A DNA stretch of 64,000 nt, from NCBI RefSeq assembly GCF_001306135.1, contig NZ_LGKP01000012.1, forward strand, positions 186,001 to 250,000, read 5' to 3'. The notes beneath the pieces were generated by a model that made no database searches, was not told the origin of the DNA, and was given only the letters and a program-made list of their open reading frames with translations. This DNA is from Herpetosiphon geysericola (GTDB lineage Bacteria > Chloroflexota > Chloroflexia > Chloroflexales > Herpetosiphonaceae). Below, piece after piece: positions 9,203 to 18,814 of this stretch (position 1 is its first letter; each line of letters opens with the position of its first letter). Both the position numbers and the translations under genes were made by a program.

Positions 9203-9565
9203 ATGCCGACGATTTTAGTGATTGAAGATATTCCTGACAACGCTGCTTTGGCGCGCCGAGTTTTGAATGCCTATGGCTATTCGGTGCTCGAAGCGGCTGA
9301 TGCTGCTAGTGGCCTGGATATGGCGCTCGAACAACATCCCGACCTGATTTTGCTTGATTTAGGCTTGCCTGATGCAGATGGCCAAACAGTGGCTGGGGTT
9401 TTACGCGGCACGCCTGAAACCCAAAACATTCCGATTGTGGTCTTTACTGCTTGGCCCGAAGAAACCGCCCGCCAAATGGTTCGCGCCTATGGATGTAATG
9501 GCTTTATTCGCAAACCGCTGTCAGTTGTTGATTTTGCTCAAGCGATTGCCAGTTACCTCTCCTAA
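9203..9565 (+). CDS. Single-domain response regulator (CheY/DivK-like)
   Basis: 120 residues consisting of one receiver domain. Acidic pocket and N terminus ILVIEDIPDN, phospho-acceptor in LILLDLGLPDADG, switch Thr in VVFTAW and Lys in FIRKPLS are all present. Such proteins carry phosphate from a histidine kinase to a partner by protein contact and have no DNA-binding part. AGAGGT precedes the ATG by five bases. It stands 154 bases downstream of the cyclase/ATPase gene and 26 bases before the GNAT gene. The partner kinase could be the giant kinase at 10647. Confidence 0.92.
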   Translation: MPTILVIEDIPDNAALARRVLNAYGYSVLEAADAASGLDMALEQHPDLILLDLGLPDADGQTVAGVLRGTPETQNIPIVVFTAWPEETARQMVRAYGCNGFIRKPLSVVDFAQAIASYLS

Positions 9566-9591
9566 ATAGGTTCCAGCTATCAAGGATCTAT

Positions 9592-10458
9592 ATGACAACA
9601 GATGGTTTTCACGATGGTTCGGCCATAGAGCTTACTCCCGCAGCCAGCTTTACCATTGATGAATTGGTCGCAATTTATAACCAGACTCGGATCGATTATA
9701 TTGTGCCAATGCCAATGAACAGTCAGCGGCTCGCTGAATATATTCGGTTATATGATGTTAACTTAGATGCCTCGTTTGTCGCCAAGGCCGATGGCGACAT
9801 TATGGGCCTTGCAATGCTGGGCGTGCGCCGCGACCATGCCTGGGTTACCCGGCTGGGCGTGTTGCCCAATAGGCGCAAGGGTGGCATTGGGCGAGCTTTG
9901 ATGATCGCGATGGTCGAAGCAGCACGCCAGCATTGGCTTAAATATGTGCAGCTTGAAGTTATTTTGAATAACACGCCAGCGCATAAGCTTTTTTTGGCGC
10001 TCGGCTTTGAGGAAACCAACCAACTGCTGGTGATGCGGCGACCTCCAGGCCCGGTCAAAATTCCCGCAGTTGGCTCGGTCGAATGGCTCGATTGGTCACA
10101 ACTGCAACGCCTCGTGCGCCAACAAGCGCAAGGCGTGCCATGGACCAACCAAGCTGATTCCTATGACCATATGGCTATGGTCGAAGGGTGCCGCGTGAGT
10201 TTACCCGATGGTGGTCGCGGTTGGTGCATTTTCCGGCGCCAACCGTTGGTCATGTCGCATATTCGGTTGCATACTGAAGCTGGTGATCCAACGGCGGTTG
10301 GTTCAGCCTTGCTGAGCCATGTGCACCAACGTCATAGCCGTTTGGATACCCAAGCAGAAAATATTCGCTGCGATGACCCACATTTGACCGCCTATACCAA
10401 CCATGGCTATATCGAAGCCTTCCAACGAATTGAAATGCTTTTAAACCTTATCCAATGA
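9592..10458 (+). CDS. GNAT family N-acetyltransferase
   Basis: 288 residues. The N-terminal GNAT domain (about 10-145) has the acetyl-CoA loop in RLGVLPNRRKGGIGRALM and the following VQLEVILNNTPAHKLFLALGF, the standard motif A/B. The C-terminal half (about 150-288) is a second, degenerate GNAT-like half ending TAYTNHGYIEAFQRIEM, so this may be a two-domain acetyltransferase. Substrate unknown. AAGGA precedes the ATG. Likely cotranscribed with the regulator 26 bases upstream. Confidence 0.85.
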   Translation: MTTDGFHDGSAIELTPAASFTIDELVAIYNQTRIDYIVPMPMNSQRLAEYIRLYDVNLDASFVAKADGDIMGLAMLGVRRDHAWVTRLGVLPNRRKGGIGRALMIAMVEAARQHWLKYVQLEVILNNTPAHKLFLALGFEETNQLLVMRRPPGPVKIPAVGSVEWLDWSQLQRLVRQQAQGVPWTNQADSYDHMAMVEGCRVSLPDGGRGWCIFRRQPLVMSHIRLHTEAGDPTAVGSALLSHVHQRHSRLDTQAENIRCDDPHLTAYTNHGYIEAFQRIEMLLNLIQ

Positions 10459-10545
10459 TCGGGTCAATAAATATCCCCCCCAAGTTGCAGCATAAACGGG
10501 ACTAAGGACAACCAGCAATAGCAGTCAATTTGGGTTGGAAATAGG

Positions 10546-10551
10546 TATAAT
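10546..10551 (+). promoter_or_regulatory. Candidate -10 box (TATAAT) before the giant kinase gene
   Basis: A perfect TATAAT lies 95 bases upstream of the kinase ATG in a 188-base spacer. No good -35 hexamer is found at 16-18 bases, so this is weak evidence only. Confidence 0.3.
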
Positions 10552-10646
10552 CACACAATGCAGTTGTTCTCTTTAGGTTAATCTGCAACACCTGTTGGCA
10601 GCATTCTTCCCAAGCGCAAATTTGGCACAGTATACGAGGTAGGGTT

Positions 10647-13600
10647 ATGGCTAGTGGAATCTCGCATAGCACATTGAATAACATTCGGCTCAAGCGCATT
10701 CTTCGCTTTGGTATTTTTACCATGATTGTTGGCTTCATCATGGCAATTCCCTATGGCTTAGAAGCAGCGCGCGTGCCATCGTGGCAAAATTACATGAGCA
10801 TCATCAGCATTGTTGTGGCAACAATCGGTGGCTTATGTGCAACGATCGCAGCCAGAAAAGGCTGGCTGATCGCTGGCGCCTATAGTTTAATTATCTCGAT
10901 TGCAGTTGCCACCTTCCCGAGCCAGCTCTTTATTGCTGAGTTTGGCTTTATGCTCTCGATTTTAAATGTCTTCTTTGTGCTGGTCATTTCGATCCAAACC
11001 CTCCCTGAACGCCATATTTTCCCAGTTATCTTGGGGATTATTAGCCTTGGCGTGATTGCAACCTTGCTCAAAACCTTCCTCAATATTCAAGAGGTTCGGG
11101 TTTCGGGCAATCAAGAAATTTATATGCCTGTGATGGCTATCGCAGCCATATTAATCTTGATCTTCTTTGTCTTTCGCGAATTTGGCACGCTCTCAATTCG
11201 CAATAAAATCCTGATCTCGTTTGTGCTCGTAACAACGCTACCAATTGCGATTATCTCGTTTATTACCCTGCGCTCCACCAGAACGTCGCTAACCAACCAA
11301 GCTAATAGTTTGATTTTGGTCAACGCGACCAATATTGCCAACGAAATTGACGATTTTGTCAATCGGAATATCAACCGGGTTAGCGCGCTCTCGCGGATTC
11401 CTGAACTCAGCGAATATTTGCTGGCTGCCGAACAAAACACCTTGGTTCCCGACCAAGATCGCGATACGCGTAACTTGTTTCGCGCAGTTACGACCGAAAA
11501 TAACGATACGCTTTCGGTTGCTTTGCTGAATAATCGTGGCATTGTCTTGGTCGATACGGTTCCAACCAATGTTGGGGTCAATGATTCAGGCCTGTCGTAT
11601 TATCAAAATGCGATTCGGACCGGCCAAAGCATTATTTCGCCAGTTACCTTCGGCAATGATAATTTGCCTTCAATTTATTTCAGTACACCGGTACGCAACC
11701 CGCAAAGCCAAGAAATTATTGGCGTTTTGCGGATTCGCTACAGCGCCAGCATTATTCAATCGTTGGTTGCCCGTAGCAACGACCGCGCTGGGCAAAACTC
11801 ATTCGGGGTCGTGCTTGATGAATATGGCATGCGCATCGCCCAAGGCAGCGAATTAACCCTTTTGTATAAAATTGCCGATACTTTGCAACCAGATGAAATT
11901 AAACGCTTGCAAGACGAACGGCGCTTGCAAAATATCAATGCCTCTAATTTGCTTGTACCATATCCAGCCCTGATTAATGCAATCAAGGGTGTGGTGCTCG
12001 ATCCTCAAAGCACAGGCCAAGTGATCACCATTCCAAGCTCGGTTGCTGAAGAGCAAAAACCAGGCGATCCTGATCCTGAAGGCAACGATATTTATGCCTA
12101 TACAGCGACCAAAACCGTCCAATGGCGGATTCTCTATCACCAAAGCGAATCAACCTTCTTAGCGCCAATTCGCCAATCTGAGCGTTCGACAACCTTGATT
12201 GTGTTGGTGCTCTTGGTTGGGATTAGTATGATCGCTGTCTTTGCAGCGCGCATTCTGACCACGCCAATTGAACGCTTGACCGCTTTTGTTGAGCGCTTTC
12301 GGGCTGGCGATTTATCAACCCGTGCGCCTGTAACCTCGCAAGACGAAATTGGCCAGCTCACGACAACCTTTAATAGTATGTCGGAGCAATTGGCCCAAAC
12401 GCTGCAAGGCTTGCAACAACGCACAATCGCCTTGGAAACCTCCAACGAGGTCAGTCGTCGACTGTCAACGATTTTGAATCCCAACCAATTGGTGTTGGAA
12501 GTGGTTGAGCAGCTCAAAAATACCTTCAACTACTATCACGCTCACATCTACCTGGTTGATCAGCAAACTAATGATTTTGTGATGATGGGTGGTACGGGCC
12601 AAGCAGGTCGCACTTTGTTGGCGCGCAATCACCGCATTCCGCAAGGTCGTGGTTTGGTTGGTCGTGCTGCCAGCACCAAAGATGTGGTCTTGATTCCCGA
12701 CGTAAGCAAAGAAGCAGGCTGGTTGGCCAACCCCTTGTTGCCCGAAACCAAGGCTGAAATTGCTGTGCCAATTATGCTAGGCGATGAAGTGCTCGGCGTA
12801 TTGGACGTGCAAAATGCTGAAGTCAATTCGTTGACCAACGACGACGCAACCCTGCTCCAATCGATTGCAGCCCAAGTGGCGGTTGGGTTGGAAAATGCCC
12901 AATCGTTCGAAGAAATCAATCGCACCCAAGAACTGTTGCGAATTCGCGAACGCGCAATCACCGCCAGTAACGACGGGATTGTAATTGTTGATCCCTATCA
13001 GTTTGATATGCCAGTGGTGTATGTCAACCCAGCCTTCGAGCGGATTACAGGCTATACGCCTGAAGATGTGCTGGGCAAAAACTGCCGTTTCTTGCAAGGC
13101 GATGATAGCGACCAACAAGGCTTGCGCGAATTACGTCATGCGATTCGCGAAAAACGCGCTACTCGCGTGTTGTTGCGCAACTATCGCAAAGATGGCACGT
13201 TGTTCTGGAACGAACTCGACATCAACCCAGTTTTTGATGAAAATGGCGAGTTGATCAACTTTATCGGCGTTCAGCAAGATGTCAGCGAGCGGGTCGAGGC
13301 TCAACAAGCCTTGCAAGAATCCTTGGGCTTCCAGCAAACCATGCTCGATAGCGCCAACTATATGATTATTGCAACCTCGCTCGATGGCAAAATTACCTCG
13401 TTCAACCGCACTGCTGAGCAAATGCTTGGTTACGAGGCTCACGAAGTGATTGGTAAGACTCTGGTTGAATTAGCTAATGACCCTGAAGAAGTTGAGCAAT
13501 TTTCCAATCAATTGCGCAAGCAAACAGGAATGACCTTGAGCAAACACGATGCCTTGGTCTATGATGCACAGCGCGGACGGCCATCAAACACTGAATGGAC

Positions 13601-16280
13601 GTATGTGGCCCGTGATGGTCGGCGCTTCCCCGTCTTGCTGTCGATTACGGCGTTGCGCGACCGCCAAGGCGAAGTAACTGGCTACTTGAAAATTGCCAAC
13701 GATATTAGCGCAGCCAAGCAGCAACAACAAGCCTTACGCGATAGTGAAACCCGTTATCGCTCGCTGGCTGAATCATCACGCGATTTGGTCTTCATCTTCG
13801 ACCGTGAGAATCGCTTGCAATATATCAACGATTTTGCGGCTGGGATTTTCGACAAGAAACCTGATGACTTGGTTGGCTTGCTTGATGAGCAAATTTTCTT
13901 GCCTTCAACGGTTGAAGCGCGCCGCGAAGATGCAGAAATTATTTTCAATACTGGCCAGAGCCTTACTCGTGAATCAATGTTTACCTTGAGTGGCGAGGAA
14001 ACGTGGTTCGACTTTCAGTTGCTGCCAATTCTTGATGATCAAACCAACAGCCCAGAATTGATTATGAGTGTTGGCCGCAACATTACCGACCGTAAGCGCG
14101 ACGAACAAGAACGTGAACAAACCTTGCTCGAAATTGATCGCCAACGCCGAACGCTGCAAGGTATTCTCGAAGCCTTGCCGGTGGGTGTGGTGGTCTATAA
14201 CGCACAGTTTGAAATGCAACTGCGTAACCAAAGCGCTGAATTAATCGTCGGCCAACCATTGGGTGACGTTGATTCCGAGCAGTTGGAATCGATTAGTGAG
14301 GCTTATAAACTGTTTATTCCTGGCACGGATACACCATTTGATCCTAACATGATTCCTGTGTTCCGCGCTTTGAAGCATGGCGAGCGGGGCCAAGCTGAAT
14401 TTGATATACGCCACGCTGATGGCCGCAGCTTTACAGTGTTGGCCAGCGGTGCACCAGTGTTCAACAACGAAGGCCAAGTTATTAGCGGCATTGCCTTGCT
14501 GCAAGATATTACTGACCGCAAGCTGAACGAACAAGAACGTGAACGCTTGTTGCAAGCAACAATTGAACAAGAACGCTTGCTCACAGCGATTCTCGATAAC
14601 ATGCCGATTGGTGTGTACGTGGTCAATAACAAGGGTGTCAGCCAGTTGATCAACCGCTCGACGATGGAAATCTTGGGCGTAGCTGGCCAGATGGGCGCTG
14701 CGGTCTTAGACCAAGCAGACTTGCCACGACCGAAGTTCTTGCATGAATCCACCGATAAAGAATTGGAAGTGCATGAAACTGGCTTGTTCAAAGCCCTAAG
14801 CAGCAAAAAAGTAACTCACGAGTTGGTTGATGTGCTGCGCTTTGATGGCAGTCGGGTTTCTGTCGATTCAACCTCGGTGCCAATGTTCGACGAGAACCAA
14901 CAATTAACTGGCGTGCTTTCGCTGATTCAAGATGTGACTGAACAACGTAACGCTCAGCGCGAGCGTGAACAACTGCTGACCCAAGTGGAATATCGCGCAC
15001 TCGAACTCGAAACCGTGGCCCAGGTCAGTACCTCGGCGGCTGGTCTGTTGAATGTGGAAGAATTGCTGCAAACGGTGGTTGATCTGACCAAACATCGATT
15101 CGGCCTTTACCACGCTCACATCTATTTGTACAACCCTGATGACCAACAATTTGAATTGGCCTTCGGTGCTGGCGAAATTGGCCGCACCATGGTCAAGGAA
15201 GGTCGCACGATTCCATTAGATCGCGAGCAATCGCTGGTGGCGCAAGCTGGTCGGGCACGCCGCTCAATTATTGAAAATGATGTGCGTTCAAACCCAAGCT
15301 TCTTGCCGCACCCACTCTTGCCCGAAACCCGCGCTGAAATGGCCACGCCGCTGATCGCTGGCTCGATGCTCTTGGGTGTGCTCGATATTCAATCAGACAA
15401 AGACCATATCTTTACTGATGATGACCGCAAGATTCAAACGACCTTGGCCAGCCAAATTGCGATTGCTTTGCAAAATGCGCGCTTGTTCGTGGAGCAAACC
15501 GCCACAATGCAGCGCTTGCAAGAGCTTGACCAATTGAAATCCGCCTTCTTGGCCAATATGTCGCACGAATTGCGCACGCCGCTCAACTCGATCCTTGGCT
15601 TTACCGAGGTTATTCTCGAAGGTATCAACGGGCCAATCAACGACCTGATTCATAATGACTTGAGCATTATTCATCGTAACGGTCGCCACTTGCTCAACTT
15701 GATCAACGACATTTTGGATATGGCGAAGATCGAATCAGGCAAGCTGACCTTGTTCCGCGAAACTTTCGATGTAGTTGAAGTGTTGCACGAGGTTGCCAGC
15801 ACGGTTGGGCCATTAGCCACCCAGAAACATCTGGAACTGAAGGTCGATATTGAGCCGCAGCTCAAATTGCCAGTCTATGCTGACCGTTTCCGCATCCGCC
15901 AAGTATTATTGAACATCGTAGGCAATGCTTTGAAATTTACCGAGCAAGGTTCGGTGATAATAGGCATTGACACAACGCCAACGACCCGTATGATTAAAAT
16001 CCAAGATACAGGCATTGGGATTCCGCTGGATAATCAAGATACGATTTTCATGGAATTCCATCAGGTTGACAATTCGACAACCCGCAAGGCGGGCGGTACG
16101 GGCTTAGGCTTACCAATTAGTCGCCACTTGGTAGAAATGCATGGCGGCAAACTTTCAATGGTCAGTACTGGCAATCCTGGTGAAGGCTCGCTCTTCACAA
16201 TTGAATTGCCAATCAACGCCAGCGAAGATGAAATTGATCCTAACGAAGCGCCAGCCAATCAGCCTATATCTGTAGAGTAA
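10647..16280 (+). CDS. Giant membrane sensor histidine kinase with Cache, HAMP, two GAF, LOV and multiple PAS domains
   Basis: 1877 residues. In order: five or six N-terminal membrane helices (20-175), helix 191-212, an extracellular Cache-like region (about 215-500), helix about 515-536, HAMP (535-590), GAF1 (600-755), a LOV domain (770-895), four more PAS domains (900-1440), GAF2 (1456-1620), HisKA with MSHELRTPLNSILGF (H1640), and HATPase_c with NIVGNALKF, DTGIGIP and GGTGLGLPISRH. The LOV domain has GKNCRFLQG with the photoactive Cys (C813), then NYRKDGTLFWNELDINPV and FIGVQQDV, the flavin-contact residues. The two GAF domains resemble each other (YHAHIYL...HPLLPETRAEM type), suggesting internal duplication. 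No receiver domain is attached, so phosphate should pass to the regulators downstream. Confidence 0.93.
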   Translation: MASGISHSTLNNIRLKRILRFGIFTMIVGFIMAIPYGLEAARVPSWQNYMSIISIVVATIGGLCATIAARKGWLIAGAYSLIISIAVATFPSQLFIAEFGFMLSILNVFFVLVISIQTLPERHIFPVILGIISLGVIATLLKTFLNIQEVRVSGNQEIYMPVMAIAAILILIFFVFREFGTLSIRNKILISFVLVTTLPIAIISFITLRSTRTSLTNQANSLILVNATNIANEIDDFVNRNINRVSALSRIPELSEYLLAAEQNTLVPDQDRDTRNLFRAVTTENNDTLSVALLNNRGIVLVDTVPTNVGVNDSGLSYYQNAIRTGQSIISPVTFGNDNLPSIYFSTPVRNPQSQEIIGVLRIRYSASIIQSLVARSNDRAGQNSFGVVLDEYGMRIAQGSELTLLYKIADTLQPDEIKRLQDERRLQNINASNLLVPYPALINAIKGVVLDPQSTGQVITIPSSVAEEQKPGDPDPEGNDIYAYTATKTVQWRILYHQSESTFLAPIRQSERSTTLIVLVLLVGISMIAVFAARILTTPIERLTAFVERFRAGDLSTRAPVTSQDEIGQLTTTFNSMSEQLAQTLQGLQQRTIALETSNEVSRRLSTILNPNQLVLEVVEQLKNTFNYYHAHIYLVDQQTNDFVMMGGTGQAGRTLLARNHRIPQGRGLVGRAASTKDVVLIPDVSKEAGWLANPLLPETKAEIAVPIMLGDEVLGVLDVQNAEVNSLTNDDATLLQSIAAQVAVGLENAQSFEEINRTQELLRIRERAITASNDGIVIVDPYQFDMPVVYVNPAFERITGYTPEDVLGKNCRFLQGDDSDQQGLRELRHAIREKRATRVLLRNYRKDGTLFWNELDINPVFDENGELINFIGVQQDVSERVEAQQALQESLGFQQTMLDSANYMIIATSLDGKITSFNRTAEQMLGYEAHEVIGKTLVELANDPEEVEQFSNQLRKQTGMTLSKHDALVYDAQRGRPSNTEWTYVARDGRRFPVLLSITALRDRQGEVTGYLKIANDISAAKQQQQALRDSETRYRSLAESSRDLVFIFDRENRLQYINDFAAGIFDKKPDDLVGLLDEQIFLPSTVEARREDAEIIFNTGQSLTRESMFTLSGEETWFDFQLLPILDDQTNSPELIMSVGRNITDRKRDEQEREQTLLEIDRQRRTLQGILEALPVGVVVYNAQFEMQLRNQSAELIVGQPLGDVDSEQLESISEAYKLFIPGTDTPFDPNMIPVFRALKHGERGQAEFDIRHADGRSFTVLASGAPVFNNEGQVISGIALLQDITDRKLNEQERERLLQATIEQERLLTAILDNMPIGVYVVNNKGVSQLINRSTMEILGVAGQMGAAVLDQADLPRPKFLHESTDKELEVHETGLFKALSSKKVTHELVDVLRFDGSRVSVDSTSVPMFDENQQLTGVLSLIQDVTEQRNAQREREQLLTQVEYRALELETVAQVSTSAAGLLNVEELLQTVVDLTKHRFGLYHAHIYLYNPDDQQFELAFGAGEIGRTMVKEGRTIPLDREQSLVAQAGRARRSIIENDVRSNPSFLPHPLLPETRAEMATPLIAGSMLLGVLDIQSDKDHIFTDDDRKIQTTLASQIAIALQNARLFVEQTATMQRLQELDQLKSAFLANMSHELRTPLNSILGFTEVILEGINGPINDLIHNDLSIIHRNGRHLLNLINDILDMAKIESGKLTLFRETFDVVEVLHEVASTVGPLATQKHLELKVDIEPQLKLPVYADRFRIRQVLLNIVGNALKFTEQGSVIIGIDTTPTTRMIKIQDTGIGIPLDNQDTIFMEFHQVDNSTTRKAGGTGLGLPISRHLVEMHGGKLSMVSTGNPGEGSLFTIELPINASEDEIDPNEAPANQPISVE

Positions 16281-16329
16281 TGGTTATGCGCATTGTGCCG
16301 AGGCATAAGCGCGTGGTGGTAAGGGCGTT

Positions 16330-17967
16330 ATGACAGATTTAGTTTGCCAAAACTGTGGCCATATTCAGCCATACACCTTTCGTAGCTCGAATAGCTGTGC
16401 CCAATGCGCGAATGATTGGCTTGAAACTCATTACGATTATGCAAGTTTTCGCGAGTTGGTGAGCAATCAGCAACTAACTGGCCAGACGTTATGGCGCTAT
16501 GCTAGCGTCTTGCCAGTGCCTGCGCCAAGCTCGCCAACCTATGTTGGCGGCACGCCCTTGGTGCATGCCCACCGTTTTGGCGGCTTGTTGGGCTTGCCCC
16601 GCTTGTACATCAAAGATGAGCGTTATAGCCCAACCAACTCGTTTAAAGATCGGCAGGCGGCGCTGGCAGTGGCGGCCTTGGTTGCCAATAACATTCGCGA
16701 ATGCGTGATTGCCTCGACTGGCAATGCAGCAGTGGCCTATGCAGCGGCCTGTGCAGCAGCAGGCATCAAACTCTGGGTCTTTATGACCAGCGTTGTGCCA
16801 GAGGCTAAATTGCGCGAAGCAGCCTTGTTTGGGGCCGAGGTGATCAAAGTGAGTGGCAATTATGATCAAACCAAGCAGATTGCCGCTGATTTTGCCCAAA
16901 ACCGCAATATTATCTACGACCGTGGGGCCAATAGCATTCCAGCCCGCGAAGCCATGAAAACGATTAGCTACGAGATTTGTGAGCAACTTGGCTGGCAAGC
17001 GCCCGATTGGTATATTCAGGCGGTGAGCGGCGGCCTAGGGCCGTTAGGCGTGTATCATGGCTTTGCAGAATTGCATGCCATGGGCTTGACCCAGCGGGTG
17101 CCGCAAACTGCGATCATTCAAGCTGATGGCTGCTCGCCAATGGTGCAAGCGTTTCATGCAGGCAAATCGGTGGCCGAAAAAGTAGTGCCAAACACCAGAA
17201 TCGCAATTCTTTCGACTGGCGATCCTGGCAAAATCTATACGCGGCTCTGGCATCGCATCCAAACTTCTGGCGGCACGATGGAAGCGGTGACCGATGAAGA
17301 AGCGTTTAGTGCTATGCGCTTGTTGGCCCGCACCGAAGGTATTTCGGTCGAGCCGGCAACGGCGGTGGCGTTTGCTGGTCTGCAAAAGATGGTGGCCCAA
17401 GGCCAAGTTAACCCAGAAGAACTAATTGTGGTAAATTGTACCGGACACACTTTTCCGGTCGATAAGCATGTGCTCAACGATCAATGGCACATCGATGTGC
17501 ATGTCAGCGATACGCAGCAATCAGCGCCTCAAGAAGGCCTCCAGGCAGCGCTTGAGCAATTGAACGAAAAAGCAACAACGGTGTTGTTGATTGATGATAA
17601 TCCTGACGATGCGCAGCTTGTGCAGCGAATTCTTGAGCGCCGCAAAGCCTATCGGGTCTATAGGGCCAACGATGGTGCTGATGGCGTGCGCCAAGCAATT
17701 GAGCGTTTGCCCGATGCAATCGTGATGGATTTAATGATGCCCAACATGGATGGGTTTCAGGTGATGAGCACCTTGCGCCAGCACCCTAAAACCCGTGATA
17801 TTCCGATTATTGTGGTGAGCGCTAAGGATATTACGCCCGATGAACGCCATCATTTAGCCACCCATACCCGTGCTGTGTATCAAAAGGGCTCACTTTCACC
17901 GGTTGCCTTTGTCGAACAGGTTGTGAGTGTCATTGAACACAAAGAGCGTGATAGTGAGGACCAATGA
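16330..17967 (+). CDS. Threonine-synthase-like PLP enzyme fused to a C-terminal response-regulator receiver domain
   Basis: 545 residues. Residues 1-35 form a CxxC...CxxC zinc ribbon (LVCQNCG, SCAQCAN). Residues 60-395 are a fold-type-II PLP enzyme with the cofactor Lys in NSFKDRQA (K106), ASTGNAAVAYA and the glycine loop QAVSGGLGPLGVYHG, closest to threonine synthase (O-phosphohomoserine to threonine). Residues about 418-535 are a complete receiver: LLIDDNPDD, phospho-acceptor in IVMDLMMPNMDG (D467), Ser in VVSAKD, Lys in YQKGS. The fusion is continuous; no stop or frameshift separates the parts. It starts 49 bases after the kinase gene and overlaps the next regulator by four bases, implying an operon. 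The enzymatic substrate is inferred only from family. Confidence 0.88.
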   Translation: MTDLVCQNCGHIQPYTFRSSNSCAQCANDWLETHYDYASFRELVSNQQLTGQTLWRYASVLPVPAPSSPTYVGGTPLVHAHRFGGLLGLPRLYIKDERYSPTNSFKDRQAALAVAALVANNIRECVIASTGNAAVAYAAACAAAGIKLWVFMTSVVPEAKLREAALFGAEVIKVSGNYDQTKQIAADFAQNRNIIYDRGANSIPAREAMKTISYEICEQLGWQAPDWYIQAVSGGLGPLGVYHGFAELHAMGLTQRVPQTAIIQADGCSPMVQAFHAGKSVAEKVVPNTRIAILSTGDPGKIYTRLWHRIQTSGGTMEAVTDEEAFSAMRLLARTEGISVEPATAVAFAGLQKMVAQGQVNPEELIVVNCTGHTFPVDKHVLNDQWHIDVHVSDTQQSAPQEGLQAALEQLNEKATTVLLIDDNPDDAQLVQRILERRKAYRVYRANDGADGVRQAIERLPDAIVMDLMMPNMDGFQVMSTLRQHPKTRDIPIIVVSAKDITPDERHHLATHTRAVYQKGSLSPVAFVEQVVSVIEHKERDSEDQ

Positions 17968-18344
17968 GTACAACCGTTGTCTTATATATCGAAGATAACC
18001 CTGATAATATGTTGTTGGTGGAGCGGCTGTTAATTGCTCGTGGCTGCCAGATGGTCAAAGCGATCAATGGCTCGACGGGAATTGAACTTGCGTTGGAACA
18101 TACGCCCCACATCATTTTATTGGATATTAACTTGCCGGATATTGATGGCTATGAGGTGGCGCGCCGCTTACGCGATAACCCCCTGACCGCTACGATTCCT
18201 ATTGTGGCTGTGACTGCCAACGCGCTCAAGGGCGACGCAGAAAAGGCCTTGGCTGCTGGCTGCGATGGCTATGTTTCCAAGCCAATCAACCTGCGCGATT
18301 TGTGGAACGCCATGTTGCAGTTTATTCAAGCGCCGTCGACCTAA
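17964..18344 (+). CDS. Single-domain response regulator (DivK-like)
   Basis: 126 residues, receiver domain only. Motifs: LYIEDNPDNMLLVERLL, phospho-acceptor in IILLDINLPDIDGYEVA, Thr in VAVTANALKGD and Lys in YVSKPINLRDL. The ATGA overlap with the upstream enzyme-receiver gene indicates coupled translation. Together with the giant kinase it makes a probable kinase/two-receiver set. A hairpin terminator follows. Confidence 0.93.
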   Translation: MSTTVVLYIEDNPDNMLLVERLLIARGCQMVKAINGSTGIELALEHTPHIILLDINLPDIDGYEVARRLRDNPLTATIPIVAVTANALKGDAEKALAAGCDGYVSKPINLRDLWNAMLQFIQAPST

Positions 18345-18367
18345 AGCAAGCAGCGCTGAAACAAAAA

Positions 18368-18397
18368 AGCGGTAGTTGAAGCAATTCAACTACCGCT
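18368..18397. terminator. Bidirectional intrinsic terminator
   Basis: Perfect 13-bp stem AGCGGTAGTTGAA / TTCAACTACCGCT with a GCAA loop, flanked by an A-run on the left (18363-18368) and AT-rich sequence on the right, between two convergent response-regulator genes. Confidence 0.85.
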
Positions 18398-18421
18398 ATC
18401 TATTTAATTGACGCTTGGGGC

Positions 18422-18814
18422 TTAGCTATACCATGGCTTGGATTGATTGGAACCGGCGAGCCAGAGTTTGACCTTCTCCATTAATGACATAACGTCGAAG
18501 GGCTTGCTGACATAATCAGTCCAGTCGGGGGTCATCAATTGCTTGACTTCGCCAGGGCTGCAACTCGCAGTTAACGCTACAATCGGGATATGAGCCAAGT
18601 GTGGGCTAGCTTTGACCGTTCGGCAGACCGTCCAGCCATCCATGCGTGGCAAATTCAAATCAAGCAATACAAGGTCTGGTTGGCTCTTTTGAATAGCTTC
18701 CAGGGCTTCGACCCCATCACGAGCCATCTCGGTTGTATAACCAGACCGTTGGAGCATTATTCCTAAAAGCTGACGGTTGTCAGGCATATCATCAACAACT
18801 AAGATGGTTGGCAT
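18422..18814 (-). CDS. Single-domain response regulator (receiver only)
   Basis: 130 residues from the ATG at 18814, which has AGGAG eight bases upstream; an in-frame start at 18859 would add 15 unrelated residues. Receiver motifs: ILVVDDMPDNRQLLGIML, phospho-acceptor in LVLLDLNLPRMDGWTV, Thr in VALTASCSPGE, Lys in YVSKPFDVMSL. It faces the kinase operon tail to tail. The promoter side contains an inverted repeat TACTGTAA (18863-18870) / TTACAGTA (18893-18900). Confidence 0.92.
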   Translation of the reverse strand: MPTILVVDDMPDNRQLLGIMLQRSGYTTEMARDGVEALEAIQKSQPDLVLLDLNLPRMDGWTVCRTVKASPHLAHIPIVALTASCSPGEVKQLMTPDWTDYVSKPFDVMSLMEKVKLWLAGSNQSKPWYS

